Counted from the stretch's first letter, positions 7,660 to 16,031 are shown. The stretch: 64,000 nucleotides of DNA from Sphingomonas colocasiae (GCF_019880585.1 NZ_JAINVV010000004.1:62001-126000), one strand, 5' to 3'. The notes: generated from the sequence alone by a model not told the origin. Made by a program: numbers and translations.

Positions 7660-10110
7660 ATGGCCGACCTGCCGATCCACGCCGTTCTGCCCGTGCTGCT
7701 CGCCGCCTTGCGCGACGCTCCAAACGCCGTGCTCGTGGCGCCGCCGGGCGCGGGCAAGACCACGGCGGTCGCGCCCGCGCTGCTGGGCGAACCCTGGTGC
7801 ACCGGCCAGATCCTGCTGCTCTCGCCACGCCGCCTCGCCGCGCGCGCCGCCGCCGAGCGGATGGCGCAGCTCGCGGGCGAGTCCGTCGGCGGCACGATCG
7901 GCTATGCGACGCGCATGGACAGCCGCCAGTCCGCGGCGACGCGCGTGCTGGTGTTGACCGAGGGGATTTTCCGCAACCGCATCCAGGCCGATCCCGAATT
8001 GCCGGGTGTCTCCGCCGTGCTGTTCGACGAGGTGCATGAACGCAGCCTCGACAGCGATTTCGGCTTGGCGCTCGCGCTCGACGCGCAGGGCGGGTTGCGG
8101 CCCGATCTGCGGCTGGTCGCGATGTCCGCCACGCTCGACGGCGCGCGTTTCGCGGCGCTGATGGGCGACGCGCCGGTGGTGGAGAGCGAGGGGCGGAGCC
8201 ATCCGCTCACCTTGCGCCATATCGGCCGACGCGCCGAGGCGCGGATCGAGGACGAGATGGCCGCCGCGATCCGCCGCGCGCTGGCGGAGGAGGCGGGCGG
8301 CGTGCTCGCCTTCCTGCCCGGCGTCGCCGAGATCGAGCGCACCGCCGAGCGGCTGACCGGCCTGCCCACCGATGTCGATCTCCACCGGCTGCACGGCACG
8401 CTCGATCCCGGCGCGCAGCGCGCCGCGATCGCGGCCGGGCCGGCGGGGCGGCGCAAGCTGGTGCTGGCCACCAGCATCGCGGAGACCAGCCTGACGCTCG
8501 ACGGCGTGCGCGTGGTCGTCGATTCGGGGCTGGCCCGCCGCCCGCGCTACGATCGCGCGGCGGGGATGACGCGTCTCGTCACCGAACGCGCCAGCCAGGC
8601 ATCTGTGACGCAGCGCGCGGGCCGCGCGGCGCGGCAGGGGCCGGGCGTCGCGATCCGGCTGTGGGAGGAAGCGGCGACGGTGGGGCTGCCGCGTTTCGAT
8701 CCGCCCGAGATCCTCGAAGCCGATCTGTCGCCGCTGATGCTCGATTGCGCGCTGTGGGGCGTGAGCGATCCACGCAGCCTCGCCTGGCTCGATCCGCCGC
8801 CAGACGCCGCCATCGCCGAAGCGCGCGGGCGGCTGGTCACATTGGGCGCGATCGACGGCGACGGCCGCCCGACCCGCCATGGCGCCCAACTGGCGAAGCT
8901 GCCGATGCCGCCGCGCCTCGCCCATATGCTGGTGGAGGGCGGCGCGCGAGGCTGGGGGCGGCTGGCCGCGCAGGTCGCGGTGCTGCTGTCCGAACGCGGG
9001 CTTGGCGGGCAGGACGCCGATCTCGAACTGCGGCTGCGGCGCTGGCGGGGCGAACGCGGGCAACGCGCCGAATCGGGGCGGCGGCTCGCCGAACGATGGG
9101 CGAAGCTGGCTGGCGGCGGCGCGGGCGATATGGGCGGCGATGCGGAGATCGGCGTTTGCGTGGCGCTCGCTTTTCCCGATCGCCTGTCGCGGCGGCGCGG
9201 CGCCGACGGGGCGGACTGGATTTCGGTTGGCGGGCGCGGCTTCCGGCTCGATCCGACATCGCCGCTCGCGCGCGAGGAATGGCTGGCCGTGGCGGAGATT
9301 CAGGGCGTGGCGCAGGGCGCGCGCATCCTCTCCGCCGCCGCGATCGACTTCGCGACGGTGGAGGCGCTGTTCGGCGACCGGATCGAGAGCGGCGCGCATG
9401 TGAGTTTCGATCCGGCGACGCGCGGCGTGCGGGCGATGCAGGGGCGCTGGCTGGGCGCGATCCAGCTCGCCAAGGGGCAGGATGCGAAGGCCGATCCACA
9501 GGCGATCGCCGTCGCGCTGGTGGAGGGCGTCCGCCTCCACGGCGTCGATCTGCTGCCATGGAGCGAGAATGCCCGGTCGTTGCGCCGTCGCGCCGGTTTC
9601 GCCCGTCGTTCCGCCCCGGAGCTGCCCGATCTGTCGGACGAGGGGCTGGCGGCGACGCTCGACCAGTGGCTGCCGCCGCTGGTGGCGGGCAAGCGCCGGC
9701 TGTCCGACGTGGAGGGCGCAGCGCTTTCGGGCACGCTCGACGCGCTGCTCGGCTGGGAGGGCCGCAAGCGCGTCGATTCGCTGGCGCCCGCCGATTTCGC
9801 GAGCCCCGCCGGCAGCCATCACGCGATCGATTACGAGGCCGATGCGGGGCCGACCGTCACCGTGCGCGTCCAGGCGTTGTTCGGGCTGGCGACGCATCCG
9901 ATGGTGGCCGGCGTGCCGCTGGTGCTCAGCCTGACATCGCCGGCCGGCCGGCCGATCCAGACGACGCGCGACCTGCCGGGATTCTGGGCGGGGAGCTGGC
10001 ATGCCGTCGCCAAGGAGATGCGCGGCCGCTATCCGCGCCACCCCTGGCCGGACGATCCCGCCGCTGCCAATGCGACGCTCAGGACCAAGAAGGCGGACGC
10101 GCGGCGTTGA
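7660..10110 (+). CDS. hrpB: ATP-dependent helicase HrpB
   Basis: DEAH-box-type RNA helicase of 816 residues, the usual HrpB length. Motif I is APPGAGKTT (27-35). The DEVH box (123-126) takes the place of DEAH, motif III is MSATLDG, motif V is VLATSIAETSLTL and motif VI is QRAGRAARQGPG. The C-terminal part has the HrpB-specific region ending HPWPDDP. ATG 7660 is preferred. An in-frame TTG at 7648 overlapping the previous stop codon is an alternative adding four residues. HrpB's cellular role is poorly defined in general. Confidence 0.93.
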   Translation: MADLPIHAVLPVLLAALRDAPNAVLVAPPGAGKTTAVAPALLGEPWCTGQILLLSPRRLAARAAAERMAQLAGESVGGTIGYATRMDSRQSAATRVLVLTEGIFRNRIQADPELPGVSAVLFDEVHERSLDSDFGLALALDAQGGLRPDLRLVAMSATLDGARFAALMGDAPVVESEGRSHPLTLRHIGRRAEARIEDEMAAAIRRALAEEAGGVLAFLPGVAEIERTAERLTGLPTDVDLHRLHGTLDPGAQRAAIAAGPAGRRKLVLATSIAETSLTLDGVRVVVDSGLARRPRYDRAAGMTRLVTERASQASVTQRAGRAARQGPGVAIRLWEEAATVGLPRFDPPEILEADLSPLMLDCALWGVSDPRSLAWLDPPPDAAIAEARGRLVTLGAIDGDGRPTRHGAQLAKLPMPPRLAHMLVEGGARGWGRLAAQVAVLLSERGLGGQDADLELRLRRWRGERGQRAESGRRLAERWAKLAGGGAGDMGGDAEIGVCVALAFPDRLSRRRGADGADWISVGGRGFRLDPTSPLAREEWLAVAEIQGVAQGARILSAAAIDFATVEALFGDRIESGAHVSFDPATRGVRAMQGRWLGAIQLAKGQDAKADPQAIAVALVEGVRLHGVDLLPWSENARSLRRRAGFARRSAPELPDLSDEGLAATLDQWLPPLVAGKRRLSDVEGAALSGTLDALLGWEGRKRVDSLAPADFASPAGSHHAIDYEADAGPTVTVRVQALFGLATHPMVAGVPLVLSLTSPAGRPIQTTRDLPGFWAGSWHAVAKEMRGRYPRHPWPDDPAAANATLRTKKADARR

Positions 10111-10162
10111 AGCCGCGCCATGCCCTGTGTATGGGGCGTGGCAAGGACAAGAGGGCAGACAG

Positions 10163-10441
10163 ATGGCCGCACGAATCTACCAGACCCCCAAGAACGCGAT
10201 GCAGTCGGGCAAGGCGCGCACGCATCGCTGGGTGCTCGAATTCGAGCCCGCCGAGCGCAAGCGCCCCGATCCGCTGATGGGCTGGGCCGGTTCGGGCGAC
10301 ACGCGCGAGCAGGTGAAGCTGAGCTTCCCGAGCGCGGAGGCCGCCAAGGCCTATGCCGATCGCGAAGGCATCGCCTGCCATGTCGTGGCCGCGCCGGAAC
10401 GGACGCTGAAGCTTCAGGCTTACGCGGATAATTTCCGGTAA
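10163..10441 (+). CDS. NADH dehydrogenase accessory subunit, NDUFS4-like
   Basis: A 92-residue protein of the ETC complex I subunit conserved region (NDUFS4/18-kDa) family. It matches the hallmark order: MAARIYQTPKNAMQSG, then W-x-LEFEP, DPLMGW, SFPSAEAAKAYA and a C-terminal YADNF. In alphaproteobacteria this protein is an accessory subunit of respiratory complex I encoded apart from the nuo operon, as here. It contains no cofactor-binding cysteines apart from a single Cys. It starts 52 bp after hrpB with GAGGG upstream. Confidence 0.9.
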   Translation: MAARIYQTPKNAMQSGKARTHRWVLEFEPAERKRPDPLMGWAGSGDTREQVKLSFPSAEAAKAYADREGIACHVVAAPERTLKLQAYADNFR

Positions 10442-10579
10442 TCGGTTCGGTTTGATGATGTGCCTGACCGGTTTGTCGCCGATCGGGCAACAAAAGGCAG
10501 AATCTTCCCCGTTCGTCGCTGCAGCGGAAGCTGGAGCCCGTACAGTCCGTCCACCGCGCGGATGCGAGACATCGCATGG

Positions 10580-10599
10580 ACCCCGGCTTTCGCCGGGGT
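10580..10599. repeat. GC-rich hairpin, dispersed-repeat type
   Basis: Perfect palindrome ACCCCGGC-TTTC-GCCGGGGT in the 206-bp gap between the convergent NDUFS4-like and NUDIX genes. It is flanked by the TGGA and GACATC typical of a small palindrome common in sphingomonad intergenic DNA. It may act as a bidirectional terminator. Nothing else was seen in this gap. Confidence 0.65.
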
Positions 10600-10647
10600 G
10601 ACATCAGGGAAAGGGAAAATCGCGCCGTTCCGGATTGCCCGGGGTGA

Positions 10648-11181
10648 TCAGCGCCCCAGCAGTCCCGGCCCGAGCAGCGTCAGCAGCTTCACGTCCATCA
10701 CCATGCCGGCGCGCCGTTTTTCGGCGATGAATGCCGCGATGTCCGCCAGCTTCACGCGGTGGACCGTGATGTTCTCGCCTTCGACGCCGCCGCCCTCGCT
10801 CACCTTTTCCAGATCGTGCGCGCGCACCAGCGTGAAGGTTTCGGAGACCATGCCGGGCGAGGAGGCGAAGCGGCCGATCGTCTCGATCCGGGCGGCGCGA
10901 TAGCCGGTCTCCTCCTCCAGCTCGCGGCCCGCGGCGAGCTCGATCGCCTCGCCTTCATCCTCGTCGCCGACCAGGCCCGCCGGCAGCTCAAGGCAATCGG
11001 CGCCCAGCGGCACGCGATATTGCTGGACCAGCAGCACATGATCGCCGTCCTCGCCCGAATCAATGGCGAGGATCACCGCGGCCTCGATCCCGCGCGTGCG
11101 TGAGACATATTCCCATTTGCCGCGCGTCTTCGCGGTGATGAAGCGGCCCTGCCAGACCGTGTGTTCGATATCGTCGCTCAC
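10648..11181 (-). CDS. NUDIX hydrolase, ADP-ribose pyrophosphatase type
   Basis: Housecleaning pyrophosphohydrolase of 177 residues. The complete Nudix box G-x5-E-x7-REL-x-EE-x-GY is present at about residues 75-97, preceded by VLLVQQYR and LELPAGL as in ADP-ribose diphosphatases of the NudF group. The substrate is inferred from this resemblance. The start overlaps the end of the upstream TPM gene by 4 bp, making it the last gene of a lemA-TPM-TPM-NUDIX run on the minus strand. Confidence 0.88.
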   Translation of the reverse strand: MSDDIEHTVWQGRFITAKTRGKWEYVSRTRGIEAAVILAIDSGEDGDHVLLVQQYRVPLGADCLELPAGLVGDEDEGEAIELAAGRELEEETGYRAARIETIGRFASSPGMVSETFTLVRAHDLEKVSEGGGVEGENITVHRVKLADIAAFIAEKRRAGMVMDVKLLTLLGPGLLGR

Positions 11182-11864
11182 AATTCGATCAGCCGATCGG
11201 GAATTTCATTGGGGTCTCCGGAATCCTTTGGAAAATGGGCGGCGAGGATCGCGCCGACCTGGCGCACGGCCGCCGCCATGCCTTCGCCGGGGCGCCCGGC
11301 GCGGACCTCGTCGATCAGCGCGGCCATCGCGTCGCCCCAGCTTTCGGAGGGCACGGCGCGATGCACCGCCTCGTCGGCGACGATCTCCGCCATATGCTCG
11401 CCCATCGAAAGATAGATGAGCACACCGGTCTTCTTCACGGTGCGGCTTTCGGCGCCGACCTTGAAATACTGGATCGCGCGCGCGCGGACGCGGCGGGCCT
11501 TGGTCGCGCGCGGGGTCAGCGCCAGCCGCAGCGGCATCCAGGCGAGGATGTAGCGCACCGCGAGGAACTTGGCGGCGAGCGCCACGAAGATGATCGGCAG
11601 GATCTCGCCGATCGAGAATTCATGTTCCCAGCCGTTCGCCGCCCAACTGAGGATGGCGATGATCTTTTCGGGAAACACCGCGAACAGCGCGAGCGCAAGG
11701 AACATGATGCCGATCGCCCAGTGCAGCCCGGCATCATGATATTTGTCGGACAGATCGGTGACGATCGTCACGATCTCGCCATCGGTGCCGCGTTCGGCCT
11801 CCGTTACCGCGTCGCTCACCCGCTTGTGGTCGGCCTCGCTCAGCCGGTTCACCTTCGCCATCAC
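11178..11864 (-). CDS. TPM domain membrane protein (cytoplasmic N-terminus)
   Basis: Protein of 228 residues with a split TPM domain. The N-terminal part (LSEADHKRVSDAVTEAERGTDGEIV) has no signal peptide. Two hydrophobic segments follow at about 50-66 and 88-110. The TPM core resumes with ESRTVKKTGVLIYLSMGEHMAEIVAD. It is a paralogue of the gene just upstream, with which it overlaps by 4 bp. TPM domains include acid phosphatases and factors for photosystem II repair; here the role is unknown and membrane association is the only safe inference. Confidence 0.85.
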   Translation of the reverse strand: MMAKVNRLSEADHKRVSDAVTEAERGTDGEIVTIVTDLSDKYHDAGLHWAIGIMFLALALFAVFPEKIIAILSWAANGWEHEFSIGEILPIIFVALAAKFLAVRYILAWMPLRLALTPRATKARRVRARAIQYFKVGAESRTVKKTGVLIYLSMGEHMAEIVADEAVHRAVPSESWGDAMAALIDEVRAGRPGEGMAAAVRQVGAILAAHFPKDSGDPNEIPDRLIEL

Positions 11865-12739
11865 CAGCTCCCCGATGCGCCGCCGCCGCCGAACGATCCG
11901 CCGCCGCCCGAAAAACCGCCGCCTCCGCCGCCCCAGGACGATCCGCCGCTACTGCCGCTGCTCCAGGAATCGCTGCTGGAGGACGAGCTCCAGCCGCCGG
12001 AGGAGGGGCCCCAGATCACCACCGGCCCGCGCCCGCCACGATAGCGGCTGCCGCGTCCGCCGCGCACCGCGTTGAACAGCGTCGGCAGCACGATCATCGC
12101 GACCACGATCAGCCAGAACAGCAGGATCAGCGGCGATCCGCCGCTGTCGCGCCGCGCTTCCTTGTCCGCCGCCAGCAACTGCTGTTGCCGCGTCGCCGCC
12201 TGATCCGTCGGCAGGCCGATCTGCTCCATGATCGCATAGGCGCCGGAGACGATGCCGCCGGGCATGTCGCCCGCCTTGAAGTGCGGCAGGATCTGCTGGT
12301 TGATGATCAGGCTTGAAAGAGCGTCGGTCAGGATCGGTTCCAGCCCATAGCCGACCTCGATCGCCACCTTGCGTTCGTTGGGCGCGACCAGCAGGATGAC
12401 GCCGTCATTCTCCTTGGTGCCGATCCCCCAGTGGCGGCCGAGCTGATAGCCATAGTCGCGGACCTCATAGCCCTTGAGATCGGATATCGTCGCGACGACG
12501 AATTGCCGCCCGCTGGCCTTTTCGAGCGCATCGGACTGGGTCGTGATCTGCTGTTCCTGCTCCGGCGTCAGCAGGTCGGCCTGATCGACGACACGTCCCG
12601 TGAGCGGCGGGAAGGCGCTCGCGGGAACGATCTGCGCCTGCGCCGCCGGCATGAGCGAGGCGATCAGCAACGCGAACAGGATGGACAGGCGCATCACGGG
12701 ATGCGGCATGGCCGGCAATGCGATGCGCAGACGGCTCAT
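11861..12739 (-). CDS. TPM domain exported protein with Gly/Ser-rich tail (YgcG-like)
   Basis: A 292-residue protein. A signal sequence (MRLSILFALLIASLMPAAQAQ) leads into a TPM domain (TGRVVDQADLLTPEQEQQI, VVATISDLKGYEVRDYGYQLGRHWGIG, KENDGVILLVAPNERKVAIEVGYGLE). One transmembrane helix follows (PLILLFWLIVVAMIVLPTLF), then a low-complexity Gly/Ser/Trp tail that accounts for the proline-coding repeats on the opposite strand. The ATG at 12739 is 10 bp after the lemA stop codon. LemA with TPM/YgcG proteins is a recurrent pair in bacteria, possibly acting at the envelope. Confidence 0.88.
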   Translation of the reverse strand: MSRLRIALPAMPHPVMRLSILFALLIASLMPAAQAQIVPASAFPPLTGRVVDQADLLTPEQEQQITTQSDALEKASGRQFVVATISDLKGYEVRDYGYQLGRHWGIGTKENDGVILLVAPNERKVAIEVGYGLEPILTDALSSLIINQQILPHFKAGDMPGGIVSGAYAIMEQIGLPTDQAATRQQQLLAADKEARRDSGGSPLILLFWLIVVAMIVLPTLFNAVRGGRGSRYRGGRGPVVIWGPSSGGWSSSSSSDSWSSGSSGGSSWGGGGGGFSGGGGSFGGGGASGSW

Positions 12740-12749
12740 CGCGCTTCTA

Positions 12750-13349
12750 TCAGCCCTTGCTGAAATCGACGGTGGGGGCCTGGTCCGCGCCGGCCTTGGC
12801 TTCGAAGGGGACCATGGGCTTGGCGCCATGGATGATCTTGGCTCCGATCATGTCCGGAAAGGTGCGGATGGTGGTGTTATAGCTCTGCACCGCGCCGTTA
12901 TAGTCGCGGATCGCGATGTTGATGCGGTTCTCCGTGCCTTCGATCTGGCTCATGAAGGTCGTGAAATTCGCCTGGCTCTTGAGCTCGGGATAGGCCTCGA
13001 CATTGGCGAGCAACCGGCTGAGCGTGCCGCCGAGCTGCGCCTGCGCCTGCTGGAACTGGGCGACCTTGGCGGGGTCGGTCAGATCATTGGCGCTGACCTG
13101 GATCGACGTCGCCTTGGCGCGTGCCTCGATCACGTCGGTCAGGATCGTCTTTTCCGATTCGGCGGCGCCCTTCACCACGGCCTGGAGATTGGGAATCAGG
13201 TCCGCGCGGCGCTGATAGGCGGCCTGCACGTCCGCCCATTTGGCCTTGGCGTTCTCCTCGGCCGTGGGCACGCTGTTGATGCCGCAGGCCGAAAGCGTCA
13301 GCACGGCGGCCGGGGCGAGCAAGGCGAAACGAAGGCGGTCGCTGGTCAT
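12750..13349 (-). CDS. LemA family lipoprotein
   Basis: LemA-fold helical protein of 199 residues with a lipoprotein signal: hydrophobic segment then LSAC, with the lipidated Cys at about residue 22. Family motifs are present: RRADLIPNLQAVVKG, EARAKA, LLANVEAYPELKSQANF, QIEGTENRINIAIRDYN and NTTIRTFPDMIG. The start at 13349 is fixed by GGAGGG a few bases upstream; the longer frame runs through mscL. It is the first gene of the lemA-TPM-TPM-NUDIX run and is divergent from mscL. The molecular role of LemA is not established. Confidence 0.92.
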   Translation of the reverse strand: MTSDRLRFALLAPAAVLTLSACGINSVPTAEENAKAKWADVQAAYQRRADLIPNLQAVVKGAAESEKTILTDVIEARAKATSIQVSANDLTDPAKVAQFQQAQAQLGGTLSRLLANVEAYPELKSQANFTTFMSQIEGTENRINIAIRDYNGAVQSYNTTIRTFPDMIGAKIIHGAKPMVPFEAKAGADQAPTVDFSKG

Positions 13350-13463
13350 ATATCCCTCCGGACTGTCCTGCACACGCAATACAGCCCTGCCCAACATGCT
13401 GCAACGCCTTGCGTTCGCCGGCAGAGTGGGCGAATCTGCCGACAGGCAGACAGGGAGTGACAG

Positions 13464-13886
13464 ATGTTCCAGGAATTCAGGGCGTTCATCGCGCGCGGCA
13501 ACGTGCTCGACCTCGCGGTCGCGGTCATCATCGGCGCGGCGTTCGGCAAGATCGTCACATCCTTGACCGAAGACCTGATCATGCCGGTGATCGGCGCGAT
13601 CTTCGGCAATATCGATTTTTCGTCGCTGTTCGTGATCCTGGGTGAGGTGCCGGCCACCTATACCGGCTCGCTGGCCGACTATGCCGCGTTGAAGGCGGCG
13701 GGCGTGCCGCTGTTCGGCTATGGCGCCTTCCTGACGCAGGTGATCAATTTCGTGATCATCGCCTTCGCCATCTTCATGCTGGTCAAGGCGGCCAACCGTT
13801 TCCACAAAAAGGCCGAGGACGCGCCGGCGGGGCCGACCGAGGTGGAACTGCTCACCGAGATCAGGGACGCGCTGCGCAACAAATAA
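13464..13886 (+). CDS. mscL: large-conductance mechanosensitive channel MscL
   Basis: Inner-membrane tension-gated channel of 140 residues that releases solutes on hypo-osmotic shock. The N-terminal FQEFRAFIARGNVLDLAVAVIIGAAFGKIV forms the pore-lining first helix and is nearly consensus. A periplasmic loop follows, then the second helix (INFVIIAFAIFMLVKAANR) and an acidic C-terminal bundle ending EIRDALRNK. GGGAG precedes the ATG. It is a single-gene unit with its own terminator downstream. Confidence 0.96.
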   Translation: MFQEFRAFIARGNVLDLAVAVIIGAAFGKIVTSLTEDLIMPVIGAIFGNIDFSSLFVILGEVPATYTGSLADYAALKAAGVPLFGYGAFLTQVINFVIIAFAIFMLVKAANRFHKKAEDAPAGPTEVELLTEIRDALRNK

Positions 13887-13910
13887 GCGCGGGCGATCGG
13901 GCAATGGAAT

Positions 13911-13946
13911 GGGGCGGGGTGTCGCGACGGCGGCATCCCGCCCTTT
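13911..13946 (+). terminator. terminator after mscL
   Basis: Imperfect GC-rich hairpin (GGGCGGG...CCCGCCC arms with internal G-U pairs) followed by TTTC, 25 bp after the mscL stop codon. It also separates mscL from the ssrA promoter. Confidence 0.6.
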
Positions 13947-13972
13947 CAATTTGGCGCGCCCGTCCCTATATC
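13944..13972 (+). promoter_or_regulatory. candidate ssrA promoter
   Basis: TTTCAA, a 17-bp spacer and TATATC, placing a start near 13979, just ahead of the tmRNA acceptor segment. Match to the sigma-70 consensus is 3/6 and 4/6. It partly overlaps the T-stretch of the mscL terminator. Confidence 0.4.
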
Positions 13973-13979
13973 GATCGCG

Positions 13980-14290
13980 CCGGACTTGTCCGGAGATGGC
14001 GATGAATGATGTCGTGGAATAGATGCAGCGGACCCGGGGGCAGTACCCGGCGGCTCCACCAAAAACCCGTCTCGGCGGGCTTCTGACGGGGCCGAACCAG
14101 GATCGACGTGTGTTCAAAGACGATGTTTTCGCCCGGCCTGAATGCGCCGTAAAACCGTTCAAAACCACAAGTGCCAATGACAACGAGGCGCTCGCGATTG
14201 CCGCGTAATCACGGCCTAACGGCTTAGATTACAAGGCTTGAACGCGGTTCGGGCCGAACCGGGCAACAGAATCGGATTCCGGCGGCACGG
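13980..14290 (+). ncRNA. ssrA: permuted two-piece tmRNA
   Basis: Transfer-messenger RNA for trans-translation, in the circularly permuted alphaproteobacterial form. The acceptor piece comes first and ends with a T-arm (ACCCGGGGGCAGTACCCGG) and GGCTCCACCA, with CCA at 14059-14061. A processed linker follows. The coding piece begins GGGGCCGAACC at 14088, and its first seven bases pair with CGGCTCC of the acceptor piece (one G-U). The tag frame at 14173-14208 reads ANDNEALAIAA then TAA, the sphingomonad-type degradation tag. Outer ends are approximate: a CCGGAC-TT-GTCCGG palindrome marks the 5' end, and the 3' end of the coding piece lies somewhere after 14240. No protein gene should be called here. 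Confidence 0.9.
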
Positions 14291-14434
14291 GGAGCGCCGA
14301 GCAACAGAAGCTCCCCACCTGTTTTTCTTTCGTCATCGGTTCGTCGCAAATCTCGGAACCCTTGGGGTATCCCGCGATTTGTGCCTGTTCCGCCGTGCAG
14401 GTTCGCGCGGCCCCAATTGTTGCAGGGGTAGGAA

Positions 14435-14704
14435 ATGAAGACAGTTTTCAAATCGGTCGCTCTGGCGAGCCTGGTGGCGCTGGCCGCGTGCGGCGGCAAG
14501 GGCGACGACGCGCTGGCCGACAATGTCGAGGCGAATGCGGACAATGTGGCCGACGCGCTCGACGCCCAGGCGGACAATGCCGTCAATGAGGCGACCGAGG
14601 ACATGCTGGAGAATCAGGCGGATTCCGTGCGCGAGAATGGCGAGGCTGCGGCCGACGCCATCGACGATGCGGACGTCAACGCCGCGCAGGTGAAGACGAG
14701 CTAG
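14435..14704 (+). CDS. small acidic lipoprotein
   Basis: An 89-residue protein. MKTVFKSVALASLVALAAC is a textbook lipoprotein signal with lipobox LAAC (Cys19). The mature part is Ala/Asp/Asn/Glu-rich with a repeating pattern (ADNV, ADAL, ADNAVNEA, ENQADSV), probably helical or disordered. AGGGGTAGGAA precedes the start. The family is unrecognised; similar small acidic lipoproteins are common in sphingomonads. It lies directly after ssrA. Confidence 0.75.
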   Translation: MKTVFKSVALASLVALAACGGKGDDALADNVEANADNVADALDAQADNAVNEATEDMLENQADSVRENGEAAADAIDDADVNAAQVKTS

Positions 14705-14732
14705 GCGAAGCGGTCTCCCGTTTCGGCTTCCA

Positions 14733-14762
14733 GGGGCCGGTGCCGCGTGCGGTGCCGGCCCC
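14733..14762 (+). terminator. hairpin after lipoprotein gene
   Basis: GGGGCCGG and CCGGCCCC arms enclosing a second inner stem (TGCCGC/GCGGTG), 28 bp after the lipoprotein stop codon. It is followed by TTCC. Confidence 0.55.
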
Positions 14763-14772
14763 TTCCCGTTTC

Positions 14773-14804
14773 AGGATTGGCCGTCCTGACTGACGGCCAA
14801 TCCT
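14773..14804. terminator. bidirectional hairpin between convergent genes
   Basis: Perfect 13-bp inverted repeat AGGATTGGCCGTC / GACGGCCAATCCT with a 6-base loop. It lies between the lipoprotein gene (+) and the sensor kinase gene (-). There is no long T-run on either side, so it may act as a processing or blocking structure. Confidence 0.65.
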
Positions 14805-14813
14805 GCTGGTCGC

Positions 14814-15818
14814 TCAACCGGGCATGGCCAGCAGGGCGCGGGTGCGTTCCTCGCGGACCAGCGTGAAGGATCCGCCCAGTTGCCGGGCGAGCATCTGGGC
14901 GATGCGCAGGCCCAGGCTCTGGCTGTCCTCCAGCCGAAACCCCTCGGGCGGGCCGGCGCCGTTGTCGCTGACTTCCAGCAACAGCCCCGAGGGTGTCCGG
15001 TTGAGGCGAACGCCGATGCTGCCCGCCGAACCGTTCGCGAAGCCATGTTCGATCGCGTTGGCAATCGATTCGGCGACGATCAGCGCGATCGGGATCTTGG
15101 CGTCCGGCCCGATCTCGATGCCGTCGTCCACCGACACCTCCAGCGCGACGTCGTCGCGGCCGCTGGCGGACAGGACATCGCCGCACAGCGTGTCGAGAAA
15201 CGGGCCGACGGGTACATGGCCGCCCGTGGTGTCGTGAAGCTGGCGGGATATCTTGCCGATCAGCGTCAGCCGGCGCGCCGCCTCGTCCAGTGCGTCGCGC
15301 GCGCGCTTGTCGGTCACCCCGCGCTTTTGCAGCGTCAGCAGCCCGGCCACGACCTGGAGATTGTTCGAAACGCGGTGCTGGAGCTCGCGGAACAGCAGTT
15401 CGCGATTCTCCGCGAGCAGGCGGCTGGTCTCGCGTTCGCGCGCGGCGCGGGCCACGAAGGTCTGGAGCGCGTGGATCAGCACGATCTCCGCGCCGACGAC
15501 GAGCGCGAAAAAGCTCAGCGCGACCGCGATGCCGGCGTCGAACGCGAAGACCGTTGTCGGCGTGATGAAGAAATACCAGGCCAGCGCGCCGCTCGCGACG
15601 GCGCAGAGCGTGCCCGGTTTCCATCCGAACAGCAGCGTGGTGGCGACCACCATCGGAAAGAAGGTGAGGAAGGGGTAGCCGGGCGGCATCCAGGGCGCGG
15701 ACAAGAGCCGCAGGCCCAGGCCGATTCCCGCCGCGAGCAGCGCCGCGAGCATAGCAAGCAATTGCCGATCCGCCAGCAGCGGCAAACGCTCGACAAAGGC
15801 CTGTACCCGTCCCGACAT
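14814..15818 (-). CDS. HisKA_2-type sensor histidine kinase with DUF4118-like membrane domain
   Basis: Membrane histidine kinase of 334 residues. The N-terminal region has several hydrophobic helices (LLAMLAALLAAGIGLGL, FLTFFPMVVATTLLFGW, GALAWYFF, GIAVALSFFALVVGAEIVL) with the PPGYPFLTFFP pattern of DUF4118/MASE-like modules. Then comes LFRELQHRVSNNLQVVAGLL, the HisKA_2 dimerisation motif with the phosphoacceptor His, and a HATPase domain (ESIANAIEHGF, SDNGAG, LGLRI). Kinases of this class often serve the general stress response or light and chemical sensing in alphaproteobacteria. No partner regulator lies nearby. The ATG at 15818 is preceded by a G-rich stretch and the longer frame is rejected. 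Confidence 0.88.
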   Translation of the reverse strand: MSGRVQAFVERLPLLADRQLLAMLAALLAAGIGLGLRLLSAPWMPPGYPFLTFFPMVVATTLLFGWKPGTLCAVASGALAWYFFITPTTVFAFDAGIAVALSFFALVVGAEIVLIHALQTFVARAARERETSRLLAENRELLFRELQHRVSNNLQVVAGLLTLQKRGVTDKRARDALDEAARRLTLIGKISRQLHDTTGGHVPVGPFLDTLCGDVLSASGRDDVALEVSVDDGIEIGPDAKIPIALIVAESIANAIEHGFANGSAGSIGVRLNRTPSGLLLEVSDNGAGPPEGFRLEDSQSLGLRIAQMLARQLGGSFTLVREERTRALLAMPG

Positions 15819-15983
15819 GCGCCCCCCGGCGGCCAGGGCATGTGGTGATCCGCTGGAAGCCGATCGCAAGCCCTTGATCTTCTTCGTCGCGATTTGCGGC
15901 GCAAATCCCCGAAGACCGCGCATGCGTATCACGCCGCCAGGGGCTTGTCAGCGGATTCCTGTGCTAAGTTATTGGAGATAAAG

Positions 15984-16008
15984 AAAAGGGGGCGTGAAGC
16001 CCCCTTTT
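15984..16008 (-). terminator. Rho-independent terminator of pnp
   Basis: Perfect 10-bp stem AAAAGGGGGC / GCCCCCTTTT with a 5-base loop, 24 bp beyond the pnp stop codon on the minus strand, continuing TTTTCTTTATC. One of the clearest terminators in the window. Confidence 0.9.
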
Positions 16009-16031
16009 CCGTGTCTTTGCCGTTCAGGCGA

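Noticed and set aside
10442-10647. Possible small gene or tRNA in the gap after the NDUFS4-like gene
   Set aside because: No T-loop or cloverleaf pattern, and the frames present are shadows of the NUDIX gene. Only the hairpin at 10580 is supported.
11880-12010. Pro-rich repeat and possible tandem repeat array
   Set aside because: It is the Gly/Ser-rich coding tail of the TPM protein read on the opposite strand.
14023-14208. 61-codon frame ending in ANDNEALAIAA
   Set aside because: This is the tmRNA gene. Only the last 11 codons are translated, as the resume frame.
15891-15907. GATTTGC-GGC-GCAAATC palindrome upstream of the sensor kinase gene
   Set aside because: Short arms and no second copy; too little to call an operator.
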